The position numbers were made by a program, and so were the translations under genes. From positions 1,401,501 through 1,465,500 of the forward strand of contig NC_058499.1 of the NCBI RefSeq assembly GCF_020382885.2: DNA of 64,000 nucleotides. Direction: 5' to 3'. The first letter of the stretch is position 1, and every line of letters begins with the position of its first letter. The notes below the pieces were generated by a model. That model ran no database searches, had not been told where the DNA came from, and was given only the letters and a program-made list of their open reading frames with translations. Positions 15,084-29,235 of this stretch are shown here, in pieces. The DNA comes from Scatophagus argus. Taxonomy: Eukaryota > Chordata > Actinopteri > Scatophagidae.

Positions 15084-18000
15084 TTACCGAGCGACGAGCC
15101 TCCGCTTGGTCGTCTGCTCCACCAGTCTGTGATACTCGTCCAGTTTCTCTCGGACTTTATTGTACATCTGAAAACGGACAACAAGGTTTCGTTACTGCTG
15201 AGTGCGGGGAAGGAGACGAGTAAACGTCAACAGACGGGAACACGTGTTCAGGGTCGGAGACGTTCAGCATCTCACATTGAAAGACAAAGTGAAAACAGGA
15301 AGTGAGGACGACTCACGCTGCTGTTGGTTTGCGTCTCGTTCAGAGTCTGAAGCAGCTGATCGACAGACGTGTACGGCAGCCAGACTGAAGATGATGTCGC
15401 AGACAGAGGCCTCTGCAACACACACACACACACACGCTAACTGTACACACTTTTCAGCTTGTAAGACAACGCGAGTCGTGGTGCGTTCAACATACATGAA
15501 AGTAAATAGGATAACAAAAGTTTCGGAAACTCTAAACTTCTACTTCATATTTTCACACTTGTTGTGTTTGCGATGATGTAGATGTGTGTAGTATTTGAAG
15601 TACCTCTATTCCAAAGTACTGGTGTCCTTTCCCCAGCAGAGCGTCCACGTACTCCAACACCAGCTCAGCTGCAGCATCCAGCAGGTCAAAGTTCAGGAAG
15701 AGACGCAGCAGAGACGCAGCGTCCACAGCCTGCAGCAAACACAGCAGTGTTGCAGTGCATCATGGGTAAGTAAAGGTTAGGGTTTGGTAAGAGTTAGGTA
15801 TCATCATCCTCCCTGTTGGCTGATCACTCACCTTGTAAGACTTGACCAGCCAATCAGGCAGAGGCACGCCGTGTGACAGCAGCTTGTTGATGACGCAGCG
15901 GTGGTGCTGCGCGTTAGTGGAGGGATACCTGTCCAGGTAAGAGGCCAGCAGACGCCATGCCTCATCTGTGGCACTGAACACAGAAGAAGAAACAATTAGT
16001 CTGGTTACTGACGGTCGAGGTTTTATAGTTTCTTCGTCTCTTCTATTCGCTGTGTGTCACTGCTTGCAGCGCCACCTGCAGTCAAACCACAGAAACTGAC
16101 CTCTTGTGAGGTTAAGTGATATGTGAGATTAAAGATGTAAAACTTGTAACATTAACCTGTGAGACATGAATAAAAATCAAACCTGGACTCTTTGGTGTTG
16201 ACGACAGATGACAGCTGATTGGCTGCCAACCAGCTCCAGGCTTCATTCTGAGCCTCCTCCCCCCCAAACTGAAGCTTGATGCATCTGAAGGGAAAACATG
16301 ACAATAAACACGCTGACGTCTCCTCATCCTCCATGTTTCAGGTGACAAACAAAAGGCACCCGAACATGTCTGATTTTAATCAGGTCAAAATAAAGATATG
16401 TTTAAATATTAAGATAGATTTGACTCCATCAAGAAGTAATACAGAAATCATGATCATCAGACTGTCAGTGTCTCCGCACCAAACCTCAAACTGGGGAAAA
16501 AAACTCATAAGTAAAAACTTACTTGAAAGTCAAACCCTCAAAGACCGACGTCAAGTTCAGTTTGAACGTCTGGCACACGGACAGCGCAGAGTCAAACAGT
16601 CCTGTTTGGACCAACAAGGCCACCATCTCCTCTGCTGACGCACTGCCTACAGACACACAGACAGGAGAGAGTTAACGATCCTGTCAGCAGCTGGAGGTGC
16701 TGAAGGTGAACAGGCGTCGTGGTGTCACAAGTGTACCAGCGATGGCGGCAGACGGCGGGTGGTGCTGAGCGAGGGTGAGACGGCTGCGGGACAGGATGTA
16801 CTCCTTTTCCAGGTCCTTGAGCTCCAGGATGTCGACCTGACGTTTGACTGCATGAGGGGAACCGAGTTATTACATTTCATTATGACATGTTTGTGTTTTT
16901 GTCCACTAGGGGGCAGAGCCTCCCCACAATAACCCACATTGACTCAGGACTTCCTGTGTGCTGTCAAAAACTGTTAGACCACAGGAAGTCCAGTTTCACT
17001 TCTACGTGATCTCGTGTTTGTATTTTTAATAACTGCTGAATTTTAAATTGCTTCAGTAAATCATTTTAATTAACTAACTGTGTTTCACTACTTTATTTGT
17101 AATTTAATTATTTTACAGTTTATGCTGTTTGTTTTACACTCAATCGCTTTGTAACTCTGTTTAGGAAAGTACAATGAAGTTATCTTGTCACCATGAGAAA
17201 CACTGTGAACGGAGTATGTGAACACGATACTGCAGACTAATGGTTCTGTCTGTCCACAGGGAGGTTGTTAATAAAGTTCTGTTGAAGACAGTTGACGTCA
17301 CCTGGTTGAGAAGAAAACTCTCCATCAGAGTTTCTCTTTGGCGACGCTCCTGGACGCTCGTACTGCAGCAAACACAAACATCAACCAGACGTAGAAGAAA
17401 ATACCAGCGATTTGAGATGCTGTGTGTGTGTGCGTGTGTGTGTGTGTGTGCGTGTGTGTACCACAGCTCCGGGGGCCGGCTGGACGATCCAGGCGTACTC
17501 TGGTCTGATGAGACGGAGACAGTTAAGAGCAGCCAGGTAACAGTTCACCTGCTTCTGAAGACCAACACGAGTCCGAACCTCTCGACCGAGACGCATGCCG
17601 AACTCAAACATCACAGTCCCAGCTAAACAAAACACACACACACACACAGTGACTGTTGGAAAACGACTTGAGGGTTTGGTGTCTTGTTTGAAACAGATGT
17701 TTTATGTTGACAGTCAGTGTGTGACAGGGTCTGTAACTGAAGGACACCACATCACAGAGACAGATGTCCAGCGTGGGACAGATGTTGCTGTCGTCTTACC
17801 TTTCCTGTAGTTGTGTCTGTTGATGTGGAAGGCGTACAGCAGCTCGTAGTAATTATGAGCCAGCAGGTCCAAACCTCTGGCTCGAGACTCGATGATACTG
17901 ACAACCTGAGGATGACACAGCAGTTTAGTCCTCAGGACATGAAGAACCACATTCTGCGTCACTGCACCACGCTACATGTTATGTTGGGACACCTGGGGTC

Positions 18001-20944
18001 AGAGGTCTGGTGAAGGTTTTACCTCATCGTGCAGGTTCACGTAAGGGAACTGGACCAAATCCTGGAGTTGGGAGCGTTCACACAGAACCACCACCAGCTG
18101 ACGGAGACAATCCAGCTGCCTGAGGGCACAACATTCAGAACAGTCTCTATACAGGTGAAAGAATCAGCTGCTAATCAGGATGTTAAATCATCGAACTCCT
18201 TCCTGTCATTCATGTTTAAAGCTTACACGTATGTACGTGTGTGTGTACTCACATGCTGGAGTCTGGGTTCTGTGTGAGGGCCTCATAGGCTTCACTGTTG
18301 TGTCCGAGGTCCAGATGATGTTTGAATACTCGAGTCCACAAAGCAGCCTGAACAGAACCACAGATTTACATTTCTGGATTATGTTTCTAGAACTGAACCT
18401 GACACCTGAGGGCTGTGTGTTACCTGGCTGTTCACCTGAGGGCTACGTGTTACCTAGCTGTTCACCTGAGGGCTACGTGTTACCTGGCTGTTCACCTGAG
18501 GGCTGTGTGTTACCTGGCTGTTCACCTGAGGGCTACGTGTTACCTAGCTGTTCACCTGAGGGCTACGTGTTACCTGGCTGTTCACCTGAGGGCTGTGTGT
18601 TACCTGGATGTTCACCTGAGGGCTGTGTGTTACCTGGCTGTTCACCTGAGGGCTACGTGTTACCTGGCTGTTCACCTGAGGGCTACGTGTTACCTGGCTG
18701 TTCACCTGAGGGCTACGTGTTACCTGGCTGTTCACCTGAGGGCTACGTGTTACCTGGCTGTTCACCTGAGGGCTGTGTGTTACCTGGCTGTTCACCTGAG
18801 GGCTACGTGTTACCTGGCTGTTCACCTGAGGGCTACGTGTTACCTGGCTGTTCACCTGAGGGCTGTGTGTTACCTGGCTGTTCACCTGAGCGCTACGTGT
18901 TACCTGGCTGTTCACCTGAGCGCTACGTGTTACCTGGCTGTTCACCTGAAGGCTGTGTGTTACCTGGCTGTTCACCTGAGGGCTGTGTGTTACCTGGCTG
19001 TTCACCTGAGGGCTGTGTGTTACCTGGCTGTTCACCTGAGCGCTACGTGTTACCTGGCTGTTCACCTGAGCGCTACGTGTTACCTGGCTGTTCACCTGAA
19101 GGCTGTGTGTTACCTGGCTGTTGACGTCGTTGATGGCCTCGGTTATGGCCAGAGAGGCCAGCTGGATGACCAGCTCAGGTAGGCCAACATCCTCCAACAA
19201 CCGCAGCACCTGAACACACACACACACACACAGACACACAGGATCAATGTGGGGAACCAGGAAGTACCTGAAAGGCAGTTCTACCCGAATCCCACCAGTC
19301 ACATTCAATAACACATCAAGACTGATTTTAGCACATAAAACACAAAGTAATTGATGTTAAGCGTCAATGCTGATCAGTCCGTCGATTACTTTTAAACTGA
19401 ACTGAGGTCTGATGTCTTCGTGCTGCATGAACACGCTGCCTGCTTTAACTGTTGGTCAGCGACTTGACTGCTGGTTTTGTTCAGGTTCTACATGTGTCTG
19501 TTAGTTCAGGAGTACCTTGTTGTAGTACTGTAATCTGGGGGTGGATGCTGCCTCCTCCTCCTCAGTGGCTGTCAGTCTCATCAGGAACTCCTCCTTCTCC
19601 ACCTCCGTCGCCGCCTCCTGGAAACACTGCAGAGCCTGAAGAGACAAAAGAGGAAGATACGGTGAAGTCAGCAGCTCGTGTTTTCCCGCCTCCACCAACA
19701 CCATCAGCTGCCGTCACTCACCTTCTGGCCCTCCCCATTGGCCAGGTAACACTGACCCAGCATGAAGCGACAGGAGCCAATGTTCACCTGACACCAGGGA
19801 CCAATCAGCCTCACGTACTCCTGCACACACAGAAGACAGGTGAGACACACCTGAGACGGCTCATCACAGTCACACTGCACCATCCATCAATCACATCACT
19901 GGTCTCATCTCTGAAACAGCTGAGCCAATCACAGCAAAGCAAGGCAACGTGAAGAATCGTCAGCACAGCAAACAGCCTGTGTGATGGCAATATGTGCTGC
20001 CTTCAGGTGTCTGCAGGGACTGAACGAACTGAAGCAGAAACATTTCGAGAGCGTTCAGTCAACAGAGTTAAACTCACCTGCAGCTGTGTGTACTGACAGT
20101 TGGCCATCAGACACTCGGGGAACTGGAAACCAGGGTTACTGGGCCAACTGGGAGACACCAGTTAAGATTTAACAACAAACCATTTCACAGAATGGTGAAG
20201 GCAGGAAGTCACTGGAATAAATAACAGACGGACCGATGAGCGAGTGTGTGTGTGAGACGTTGGGATTTGGAAATTTCTCCATCTTTGTCTTCTGCAGCAT
20301 CTTCAATCATTTCACCTTTTCTTTCTAATTTAAAACTGAAAACATTTGGCTGAATTTGGCTCGTTCACAGTCTCCACAGTGTCAAACGAACGAGTGTCAC
20401 GTGACTGTGACTGGTTTACCTCCACCACCCAGTCAGGAGGACATCTTCTGCCTGTGTGCATGTCACTGACCCCTGCACCTGAAGGATACAGCAGCTGGGT
20501 GAGCAGGTGGACCACGCTGGAGGTCATGTGACTCCAGTGGAGCACAGAGTTACTCTGCTGCTGGGAGTAAATCTGAGAGATGATGATCTTCCTGGCTGTG
20601 GTCTCATAGAAGAGCTCCACCACCGTCTGAGGACTCAATACTGCTGAGAGACGCACACCATCAACATGTGGGAGCAGAAAACACAGAGAGATGAGTGATG
20701 AAGTTCAGCGTGACTGACCTGATCTGCTGGTGGAGACGGCCGGAGTGTCAGACAGCTCCAACACTGTGAGGTGCTGCAGGTTGGCGTCTCTGCGGAGGGA
20801 CACGGGACATCACAGTAAATGAAGTGAATGTGTGTGAGAGACAGCAGAGCCTGAAGTGAATGTCATGATTATTTTTAAAGAATCTTGGCAGAGAAAATCA
20901 TGATCTCATTCAGTGTCGATTAAAGACGTCACCACGGGCACATA

Positions 20945-20980
<36 letters not shown>

Positions 20981-21166
20981 TGTGAGTACACAGACAGGTG
21001 AGTGTTTGTGTGTACTCACATGATATCCACGGGGACGGAGGAGGCCAAGCTCTGACTGATGTGTTTGAGGAGGTAATAAGAGGAGAGGAGGTGGGAGCTC
21101 CGAGGGATCAGGTCCTGTTGGAGCTGCAGCAGCTGAGCCCCCCCACCCAGAAACACCTGATGCGCA

Positions 21167-21239
<73 letters not shown>

Positions 21240-24200
21240 TAAAATCAGCTGGAAATCGAAATTTTATTCTACATATGAACTTATGGGAGAAAACATTCAA
21301 ACTGACAAGCTGTCTGGGTTAAAACTTTACTGTACTCTGCCTTGAGCTCCACCAGAGGGCGCTCACGGCATTCACTATTAGCTTGACCCTGTTGAACAAT
21401 TCTAACTTAAACTGACTGTGACTTTGTATAAAGTGTGTGTGTGTGTGTGTGCATACGTTGTCTCCAAAGCGCAGGTAGAGTTTCTGCAGGATCAGCAGGT
21501 CTCTACAGAACAGGGCTCTGGTCATGGTCATGTGACAGACGGCCTGACAGACTACAGACACTGCTGAGCTGCTGCCGTACAGCTGAGACAGGCTGATCCT
21601 CATGTTCAGACTTTGACCTGCGATACCCAGACCAGAGAAAACACACCAGCACCAGCCACACGTCAGCAGGACACGCCTTCACCCGGACTCTACATGAGTC
21701 TGTACGTCATAACTGTGTATCATCAACTCGACATCAGGTGAGACTGGAGGTTCAGTTTGTTGTTTCCTACCAAGTGCGATGGCTCCTTCTCCTCCGACTT
21801 CAGAGTCTGTCTCCAGGTCCAGCTCCCTCAGCAGGACCATCATGGCTGCCATCGGGTTCCGAATGTCCTGCAGTTTATTCTGGATGTCCTCTATGACGTT
21901 ATCACTGCAGGACACACGTTTAAAGAGAACAGTTTGCCACATTATGTTAGTTTTAATGTGTTTTAACCCCTGTCACTGGCTCTACCAGCAGGAAACACAC
22001 CTCTAATGTTGTTGATATTTAATGTTTCAATTACTCGAGTTAAACAATTTTGCTTCTCAATATGATGGACACCAACTGACAAAAAAATAGTAATTTTTTA
22101 AAATCAAAGTCAGTAATCGCGTTTTTCATGTTCGTCTGTATGAGTGAGACACTGGACTTGAGAACACCAAGCGTCCCACTGTGTGTCTAAGCGGTCAGGT
22201 TTGTGATGTAAGCACGCAGGAAGTGTGGCACGTGAGACGACTGACTTATCATTGGACAGCATGTTCTCCAGGACGAGTTCGGCGGCCCTCTCAGGTGACT
22301 GAAGGTGTTCCAGAGCTTTCTCCATCTCATACGCCATCTCTCCAGAAACCGCATCACTGACCAGGCGCAAACACTGAACCAGCTGCAGCACGTCGCGCCC
22401 CACCTCGGGGTCTGAGGAACACACACACACAGCAAAATAATACTACTATGATACTATTACTGCAGTACAGTGGATATTACAGAAGTTAGGCTTTAGGTGA
22501 AATGCCTTCAGTGTCTCAGAGTGCCCAATTGAGGACACCAGGTGTGCTTACCCTCAGCAATGGGCGTCTCGTCCTCTGAGAACAGGTACTCGTCGTAAGA
22601 CAGGTACAAATGATCCACAGCGAAACAAGGCAGGAGGAACGACACAAATCCCTGAAACACAAGCAGCAGATTGGACACGTGAGGATTCACACTGATACAC
22701 GCCATGTAACTGTGTGTGAAAACTCCCGCTCTGAAAACAGCGAGACGTTTAATCTGATGTTCTGTGTGTCTGTTTCCACAGGTGTGTGGGACTACCTGGT
22801 CAGTGTGAGCAGCTTCTTTACCTTCTTGAGCAGACAGACCATGTTGGTGTGCAGGCTGACAGTCAGACCCAGAGGCATGGACAGAGCTTCCTGGTACTGC
22901 AGACAGCAGGCGTAAAACTTGGACCAGAACTCGACCTGCAGCTGCCGATACTCCTCCTGAGAAAACTCAAACTCTGTGACGCTGCTCTGCAGCTGCAGGA
23001 GGACAAATGGGAAAACGACAGACAGGAAGAGGACAGACAGGAGGAAACAAGAGATTACTGCCTGAAGCAGACGCTTTAACAGTCAGAGTTTAAGATTTTA
23101 AAATCACAACAGGGAAGCAAAGAAAACCAAAAACAACGCCGGCCCGTATCCTCTCTGCTCTGCGTAGTACAGACCCCGCTGATGGTAAATTACCTCACTC
23201 TCCACAGCCACCGTCACCTCCTTCTTCAGAGTCTCCCACGTCAAATCAGTGATCCTCTCCGAGCCTCTGCGGTAGATCTGAAACACACGAGACCATGTCC
23301 GGTCATCCCTGCTCAGGGCGTGACTGAGGCCTGTGGTCGCCTCGCTCTGAGGTTTGATGCTGTCTCATCCAGGTGAAGCTGTTGTTACGCGTGACCACAT
23401 GACATCAATGACTATCAAATGTTTTTTGCTGTTGTTTGTTTCTACTGTTGTTAAATAGAAAAATTCAAACTTCTGTAGCTGCTGATCCCAGTGCAGCTGA
23501 GAACAGACACAAATACTGATGAAAGCGAAGACATAAAGTCATGAATACATTTTACTTTTAATGTTGTTGAGGATTTTAAAAAGGCAGCCAGCTTGTTTTT
23601 AATGCTGAAAAACAGGAGATCTTAAAAATCCACTTCTGAGTGAATAATATTTTGCCAGAATCAAACTGACCAGCATGTTCTACCTTCGTTTCAGTGGAAC
23701 ACATGTTGTAGTTTCTCACCTGCAGGGCCTTGACGATGGCCGAAGCTGTGAAGCGCAGAGGAGAGAAGAGAACGTCCAGGTACGTCTCCTGTTGACACAC
23801 ACACACACACACACACATTTAAGTACAGTCAATATGACCAGTGGACAGTGACTGCATTACTGTAACAACACACCCGATCGCCCGGAGAGCGTTTCATCTG
23901 AAAACCATTTTTGTAAATTTTTTAAATCTTTACTCCATATTTTCTCCATATTTCCTTTTGTTGTTCATTTATTCATGTTTTTATCTATATATACTGCTTT
24001 TGTTTTTGTTGTATTTCATTTTTATTCTGTCCTTTTTCATTCTCTTCAATCATTTGTTTTACTTATTTGGGTTATTTTCACACACCCAGAGTGAGAGATT
24101 CTAATCCTCTCTAATCCTCGTGTCTGTTGCTCCATCAGTCCCTCAGGCCCTTTATGGAAGTCACCTGGATACACCTGCTCACCTACGGATGTGGAGCTGG

Positions 24201-27200
24201 AGCTGCTTCAGCACACGGACCAGAGGAGACGCTGAGATACGTTAAGCTCTGAGAAACTTTAACCTTTTCTTCAACTGATTATTGTGGGGAACATGAAGTA
24301 CAGCCGTTGTGCTTGCAGTGCAGTTTGCTGGGCTTCACGCACACATGGCTGATGGGAAAATACCAGACAGCCTGATTGAACCAATCAGCTTCACATAAAT
24401 GTAATGAGCAGACGGAGGAAAGCAGAGGAGGAGGAGGAGGACTGACAGCCTTTTTAACTCTAAGTGATGAAGCCTTGTACATCTAACTGTGAAGGAATGC
24501 ATTTGTACTCCCCATACTAAAGTGAGGGCGGCCGGACTGAGGACTCACGATCTGCCAGGAGAGTTTTCGCACATCATCGCTTTGACTGTTTGTACTGCAC
24601 CATGTGTTTTGGAAGGGAAACTGTCCCAAGAGGACTACAGTGTCTTCTTTGTTACGTAACTCTTCTGTTCCTGTAAGGACAACACTGAACCTTTCACAAA
24701 GGGTCTGCTGCTTCTACAACACTCGACTGTGGATTAATGAAGCAATCTGGAGGAAGAGGGCCCTTGTGCCAAAGGATCATTAGAAACTCTGCTGTCCAAA
24801 AAGAGCCTCAGAGGAAACAGCAGTCTGCAAAGTAAATATTAGGCCCATGTTTCACAAGCAACATCTTCAGACCATTGTGACACTGAAATTCTCAGACAAA
24901 TCAGGAGAAAATTAACTTTGGGTCACAACTCACAGCAGGCCAAACTCTCCCGCAGCCTGGAGGAGATGGAGCTCTCCGTGTACTGCTTGTCTTGTTTTTA
25001 GGGTTAGGTTAGGTTAGGTTACTTATACTTTATACTTATTTCTGTCTTTGTGCTGCTATAACACCTGCCTCTGCCCTCTGAGGATCAACAAAATCTTATT
25101 GTTTCACTGTTTTTGGTGATCCTCTATAGATCACTTTTCTACTTGTCCCCCGTCAGAGGATGTTGGTGTGGGACTCGTCTTACTCTGGGGTCCTGGTCCA
25201 CTCCTATATGAACTTCTTCCTCAGGCGGAGGCTGAACAAACACCTGGTTCCACTGACCGGCTGTGTTACTGAAACACACACACAAACACAAACATGGTTA
25301 CACTCCAACATCTGAAAACAACAAGGCTCCATTCAGACAGATTCAGATCGCAGGAAGCTGTGAGTTAAAGACTTCCCCTGCTTTCTCCATTTCAGCCTCT
25401 GGAGCTCCTGTTACAGCAAATGACTCTGCATTATTTTAATTATTAATATTGTTTACCTGCAACAACACAGCAAGTGGAACAAACCCAAACAAAACTGATT
25501 TTAAGGATCTTAAAAATTTTAAGGATTTTTAGGATCACAGGTGAGGGGGGCAAACAGAACAGATCAGATCAAAGACAGTGACCACTGGAGACAGAAATTC
25601 AGCCTGACATGACGTCTGTATTCTTAAATGTCTTCACTGCCATGTCTGTCGTTTCATTTTCTCCCACTGGTGATCATGTCTGTGTCTACTTACTGTTCAA
25701 AGTTGATGTATTTCACCACAGTCGTGTTGGAGTCGTCCACCCAAACACCCCAGATGTCAGCGGAGGTGAGAGTAAAATCCACCAGAGTTTCCTGTTGACA
25801 GAAACACCATCAGACAGATAATATTTTAGTTCTTTTTCTCATCAAATGGCAGACATTTAACAAGTAAAGACACAACCGACACCTGCAGTTTACCTGCGTG
25901 GTGAAGACTGAGGAGATGTGGTCGAGGCTGTAGCGGTTGTTGTCGGTGGCGACGAGCTGAAGGACAGTGAACTGTCCTCTCTGAGGTACAGCCAGGTAGA
26001 CGCACAGACAGAGGCCGGTGGTGGAGGAGAAGGCCAGCCTCAGGCGGTGACCCTGACCCGCCAGACGCTTCACTCCTTTACAGGCCGGCATGTACTCCAA
26101 CATGTCGGCCTCTAGCAGACACGCTTGCTCCTGCAGGGGTGAGCGAGAACATCAAAAACCATCATATTTCATGAAATTTCAGGGATGTACTGCAGCGGAA
26201 AATTTTTGTGGCATGTGACTCCAATTCTTTCCACTGTAAAAAAAAAAATGAAGCCAAACTATTCTGGAAACGAGAGCTGCCATGTTGCCCATGTTGTTGA
26301 CGTTTTGGTCTGTGCAGCAGCGACTGCACAGTGGAGTCGTGGGATCGAGTTCCCGTCCGCACACCCGCGTGTTTTGACTTTTTACTTGGGTCCGTGTCTC
26401 AGTTTAACCTCAGTGTGTTTGCATTTGAGCCGTGAGCTTAAGCGAGTTAAACATCTCACCCTGAAGGACCACATACGCAGCTTGTGATCCTGACAGAGGG
26501 CGAAGATGAAGGAGTCTTCCTCCAGCTCTCTGACAGCCAGACTGAGGACCAGGTCAGCTGGACTCTGCTCCCCACGGATCGCTGTGGGCATCCAGCCAGA
26601 CAACCTCTGCATCATGGAGCTCCTCTTCAGCTCCAACACGGACACAATGCCTGCCCCCCCCCCCGACACACACAGTCTTTACACACAGTCTTTTGTACAG
26701 ATGAAGATAACTTGTCACACATGTCACAAGCACCGAGTACAAACAGGAAGTCAGTCACCAATAAATGTTTCAGTGTACATGTGGGCATGTGAGTGCAGTT
26801 TCAGGACAAACCGCTGAGGTGGTCTGTACCTTGTGTGTTGTGGGGTGGCAGAGTGACCACCATGATGCCTCCAGCAGGTGAGGCCAGAGCGTAGTGAGCC
26901 TCTCCAGACTGACTGAGCCAGGCTGTGGAGGTGATGGGACTCCCCGTCTGGCCCACTGAGCTGGGGATGATGGCACTGTGAGAAGGGTCCTGCAGACTCA
27001 GCTTCCCCACATCAGTGAAGATGGACTGCATGTGCAGCTCTGTCACCAGCTCCTGGAGAGGACGGGCAGGTAGACAGCTGCCGTTATTCATCTGCTCTTA
27101 TATTGCAACTATCTTTAAACATCTACTGTTATTCAATAGCCTTAGTCTCAATCTGTTATCCTGATATGACCTGTGAGCTTTAGCCTCACTGTGACTCTTT

Positions 27201-28937
27201 TGCATGACTCATCTTTAAACAGATGAGCTGAAGAAAACGGGCCTTAAGACATCTTGAGAACCTGCGGCAGCAGCAGTGCACTTAAAACCAAAAGCCGTAA
27301 TCACATCAGTCAGTGTCCAGCAGCCTACTCAGTCTGCACAGGAACACAAAACCCCACATCCTGTCAGATCAGATTCTGATTTACTGAAGAGTTAGATCAG
27401 ACGCATTTATCAGTTTGTGCGCAGTCTCCATTTGCTTTAATTGTGACAGGGCAGCTTATTAACTTAGTGTACAGTCACCAAATCAAAGTTGTCATGTCGC
27501 TTTTGTTTCCTTCTGTGTGAAATCAGTGGTTTCAGACCTTTCTTTCTCTTACGACATTATTTACTCACACTGCGGTACATGCATGTGGGGTGGGGCAGCA
27601 CCAGCCTGTGGACACTCTGATTGGTGCAGACCAGGACGATGACATTGTTGATGGTCTCCTGGATGTTGACTCCTCCAGGCAGCACCGTGCAGTGGGTGAA
27701 CTTGAGTTTGACAGCGTTGTTGAGCAGGTTGGTGTCCAGGGACTGCTCCACCAGCTGCACTGTGTCTCCTGATGTAGACCTGAATACAGTCACAGTGTTA
27801 GTAAGCACACATAAGCTGCTCTGTTGCACACTGGAATGAATGAGCTCAGATTTACATGATAAATAACTCATGTCCACAGTGAAGAGAGGAGTCCTGGAGG
27901 TAATATGTGTAGATGCTGATATTACTGACCAGTGAATGAATCTGTTACTGGCAACAGAGAGCAGCTTCCCACTCTCGTCATAATGGAAGGCTCCAGCACT
28001 GTCGGGAAACTTCACACCACCAGGAAGAGCACTCAGCCCTGCAGACAGGAAAACATGGTTGTAATAATGTTTCAGCCTGATCTGTGCGTGCACAGGAAGT
28101 CCACACAAACCGAGAGGAGGACAGGACAACATGATATAATGTCAACTTCACAAACTGATTCTCCAAATCACAAAACAAACCAGCAGTGATGGGTTTATGA
28201 CATCTCAGCTATGGTGCTGACTGTCAGTGAAGTAGACTCTGCTGCTAATGAACCAGGTGATGGAGCTGTTAGCAGCCAATCAGGAGAGAGGATTTTCTGA
28301 ACTATGAGCGGGATGCACACTTATTTTCTCTGTGTGGAAATCTGATGTCACAAAACAGATAATCAACACAGACGTTAACACGTGACACAGCTTTTGTTAT
28401 CAATTTGTTTGTCTTTTTTATATTTTATTCTCTATTTTCTCTTTGTAATTATGTTTTATGTGAAGTGAGAAGTAAGAATCTAAATAGTTATGTTGTTCAT
28501 TTATAACGTTAACGCTCGCTATCAGGCTTTACTCTTTGACAGGAGGGCAACAAGATGAGAGATACCGGCTAACTGGGTCAGGAAGTACACACCTGTGCGT
28601 CACCTGGCCACGAGCTAACGACGGTCAATTTAAGAGGTTCAGGTAAAGGGTCACTTTGCTGTGTGCCAAAATTACACCCACTCACACACAGTCAGGCCAC
28701 ATTACATTACGCTAACGTTACTAGCCAGCGTGTTAGCGGCGCTATCTGTTGTTAGCATGTCATAATATCCACCTCTCGCGCGGACACAGACTTGTGGATA
28801 AGAAAGAGGACAGAGTACAGAGCTGTTAGTCAATGAGAACGTTTACCGAGGTTTACTGTCACTTCTCGGAACCTTTGCAGAGTTTCCCTCTCAAATCCAC
28901 AGATCTCTATGAAGCTGCGCTCCAACACCGCCGCCAT
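15084..28937 (-). CDS. nup160: Nuclear pore complex protein Nup160
   Basis: There are 34 coding exons. In transcript order, by plus-strand coordinates: 28847-28937, 27930-28038, 27569-27779, 26830-27052, 26460-26650, 25894-26130, 25694-25791, 25184-25268, 23720-23788, 23194-23277, 22822-22992, 22552-22651, 22246-22411, 21771-21904, 21457-21617, 21020-21156, 20719-20789, 20471-20640, 20078-20122, 19722-19820, 19516-19635, 19114-19209, 18253-18347, 18023-18119, 17800-17905, 17462-17622, 17302-17362, 16737-16847, 16523-16646, 16183-16284, 15832-15973, 15604-15729, 15317-15412, 15084-15167. The sum is 4173 nt, or 1390 residues (human is about 1436), with all phases consistent. Nup160 is a scaffold of the Y (Nup107-160) complex on both pore faces, needed for pore assembly and mRNA export. 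Landmarks are MAAVLERSFIE, CVLPGGVNIQETINN, RLVLPHPTCMYRS, FALCQDHKLRMWSF, STPRLQYYNKV, GLPELVIQLA, LIRPEYAWIVQP and LLSHGVPLPDWL. Only the exon 18/19 junction needed a choice between donors. Confidence 0.96.
18411..19113 (-). repeat. 30-bp minisatellite at a nup160 5' splice site
   Basis: Almost the whole intron 18348-19113 is a tandem array of 23 copies of a 30-bp unit. Read on the minus strand, each unit contains GTGAACAGCCAG|GTAACA, a near copy of the genuine exon end and donor (GTCAACAGCCAG|GTAACA) at 19114/19113. Variants include CAG to TAG changes in two units (plus-strand 18451 and 18541), one GGATG unit (18601), and TACG/TGTG alternation. The unit is 30 bp, so the frame is preserved from copy to copy. 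Confidence 0.96.
21169..21238. repeat. (CA)n microsatellite beside a nup160 acceptor
   Basis: About 35 CA dinucleotides. On the transcribed strand this is a (TG)n run ending about 12 nt before the acceptor of the exon at 21020-21156, where a polypyrimidine tract would normally be. Confidence 0.9.
25184..28937 (-). other. nup160: nup160 5' half: N-terminal beta-propeller exons
   Basis: The first eight coding exons encode about 415 residues, which by family knowledge form the N-terminal seven-bladed propeller of Nup160. Beta-strand-rich segments such as HRLRLAFSSTTGLCLCVYLA and DIWGVWVDDSNTTVVKYINF match that region. The downstream 26 exons (15084-23788) give the alpha-helical stack that joins the Y-complex hub. 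Confidence 0.75.
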
Positions 28938-28940
28938 CTT
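28930..28940 (-). promoter_or_regulatory. nup160: YY1-type motif over the nup160 start codon
   Basis: On the minus strand AAGATGGCGGC spans the initiator ATG (28937-28935). This is the classic YY1 element found at starts of housekeeping genes. A CRE-like TGACGTC lies at 28956-28962, about 20 bases upstream of the ATG. No TATA box is apparent. Confidence 0.55.
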
Positions 28941-29235
28941 CCCCTCATGGAACTGTGACGTCGGCAGGCCTGAGGTCGCGCGCTGTCCTTTCAAACTTTT
29001 AAAGAGACAGGAGCGCACAGCAGCGCGAACCGGAGAGGAGGCTGTTGAACATTGCACCCAGTGGCGGTTCTACGTTGAATTACTCCCCGGGCGACCCCCT
29101 CCGAGCGCCCCCCCCCCCCCCCCCCCCCAACTATTGCATTAATAACAGGAAAAAAAAGACAATTAACACAATTCTGCACAAAACAGTATAAGTTATCGGA
29201 ACTTAAAAAAAAGACCCTACAATCAGATGCATAAA

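Noticed and set aside
18411-19113. Regular 30-bp repeats resembling a CRISPR array
   Set aside because: There are no spacers between repeats and the setting is an intron of a vertebrate gene; it is a minisatellite.
18180-19314. Long open frames of 255-314 codons on both strands with 10-residue repeats
   Set aside because: They are a by-product of a 30-bp minisatellite whose unit is a multiple of three. Only the minus-strand frame contiguous with the nup160 exon has possible biological meaning, noted as a finding.
25000-25021. Telomere-like (TTAGG)n stretch, with a complement near 50636
   Set aside because: Only about four units of a five-base repeat, not the vertebrate TTAGGG; too short to indicate an interstitial telomere.
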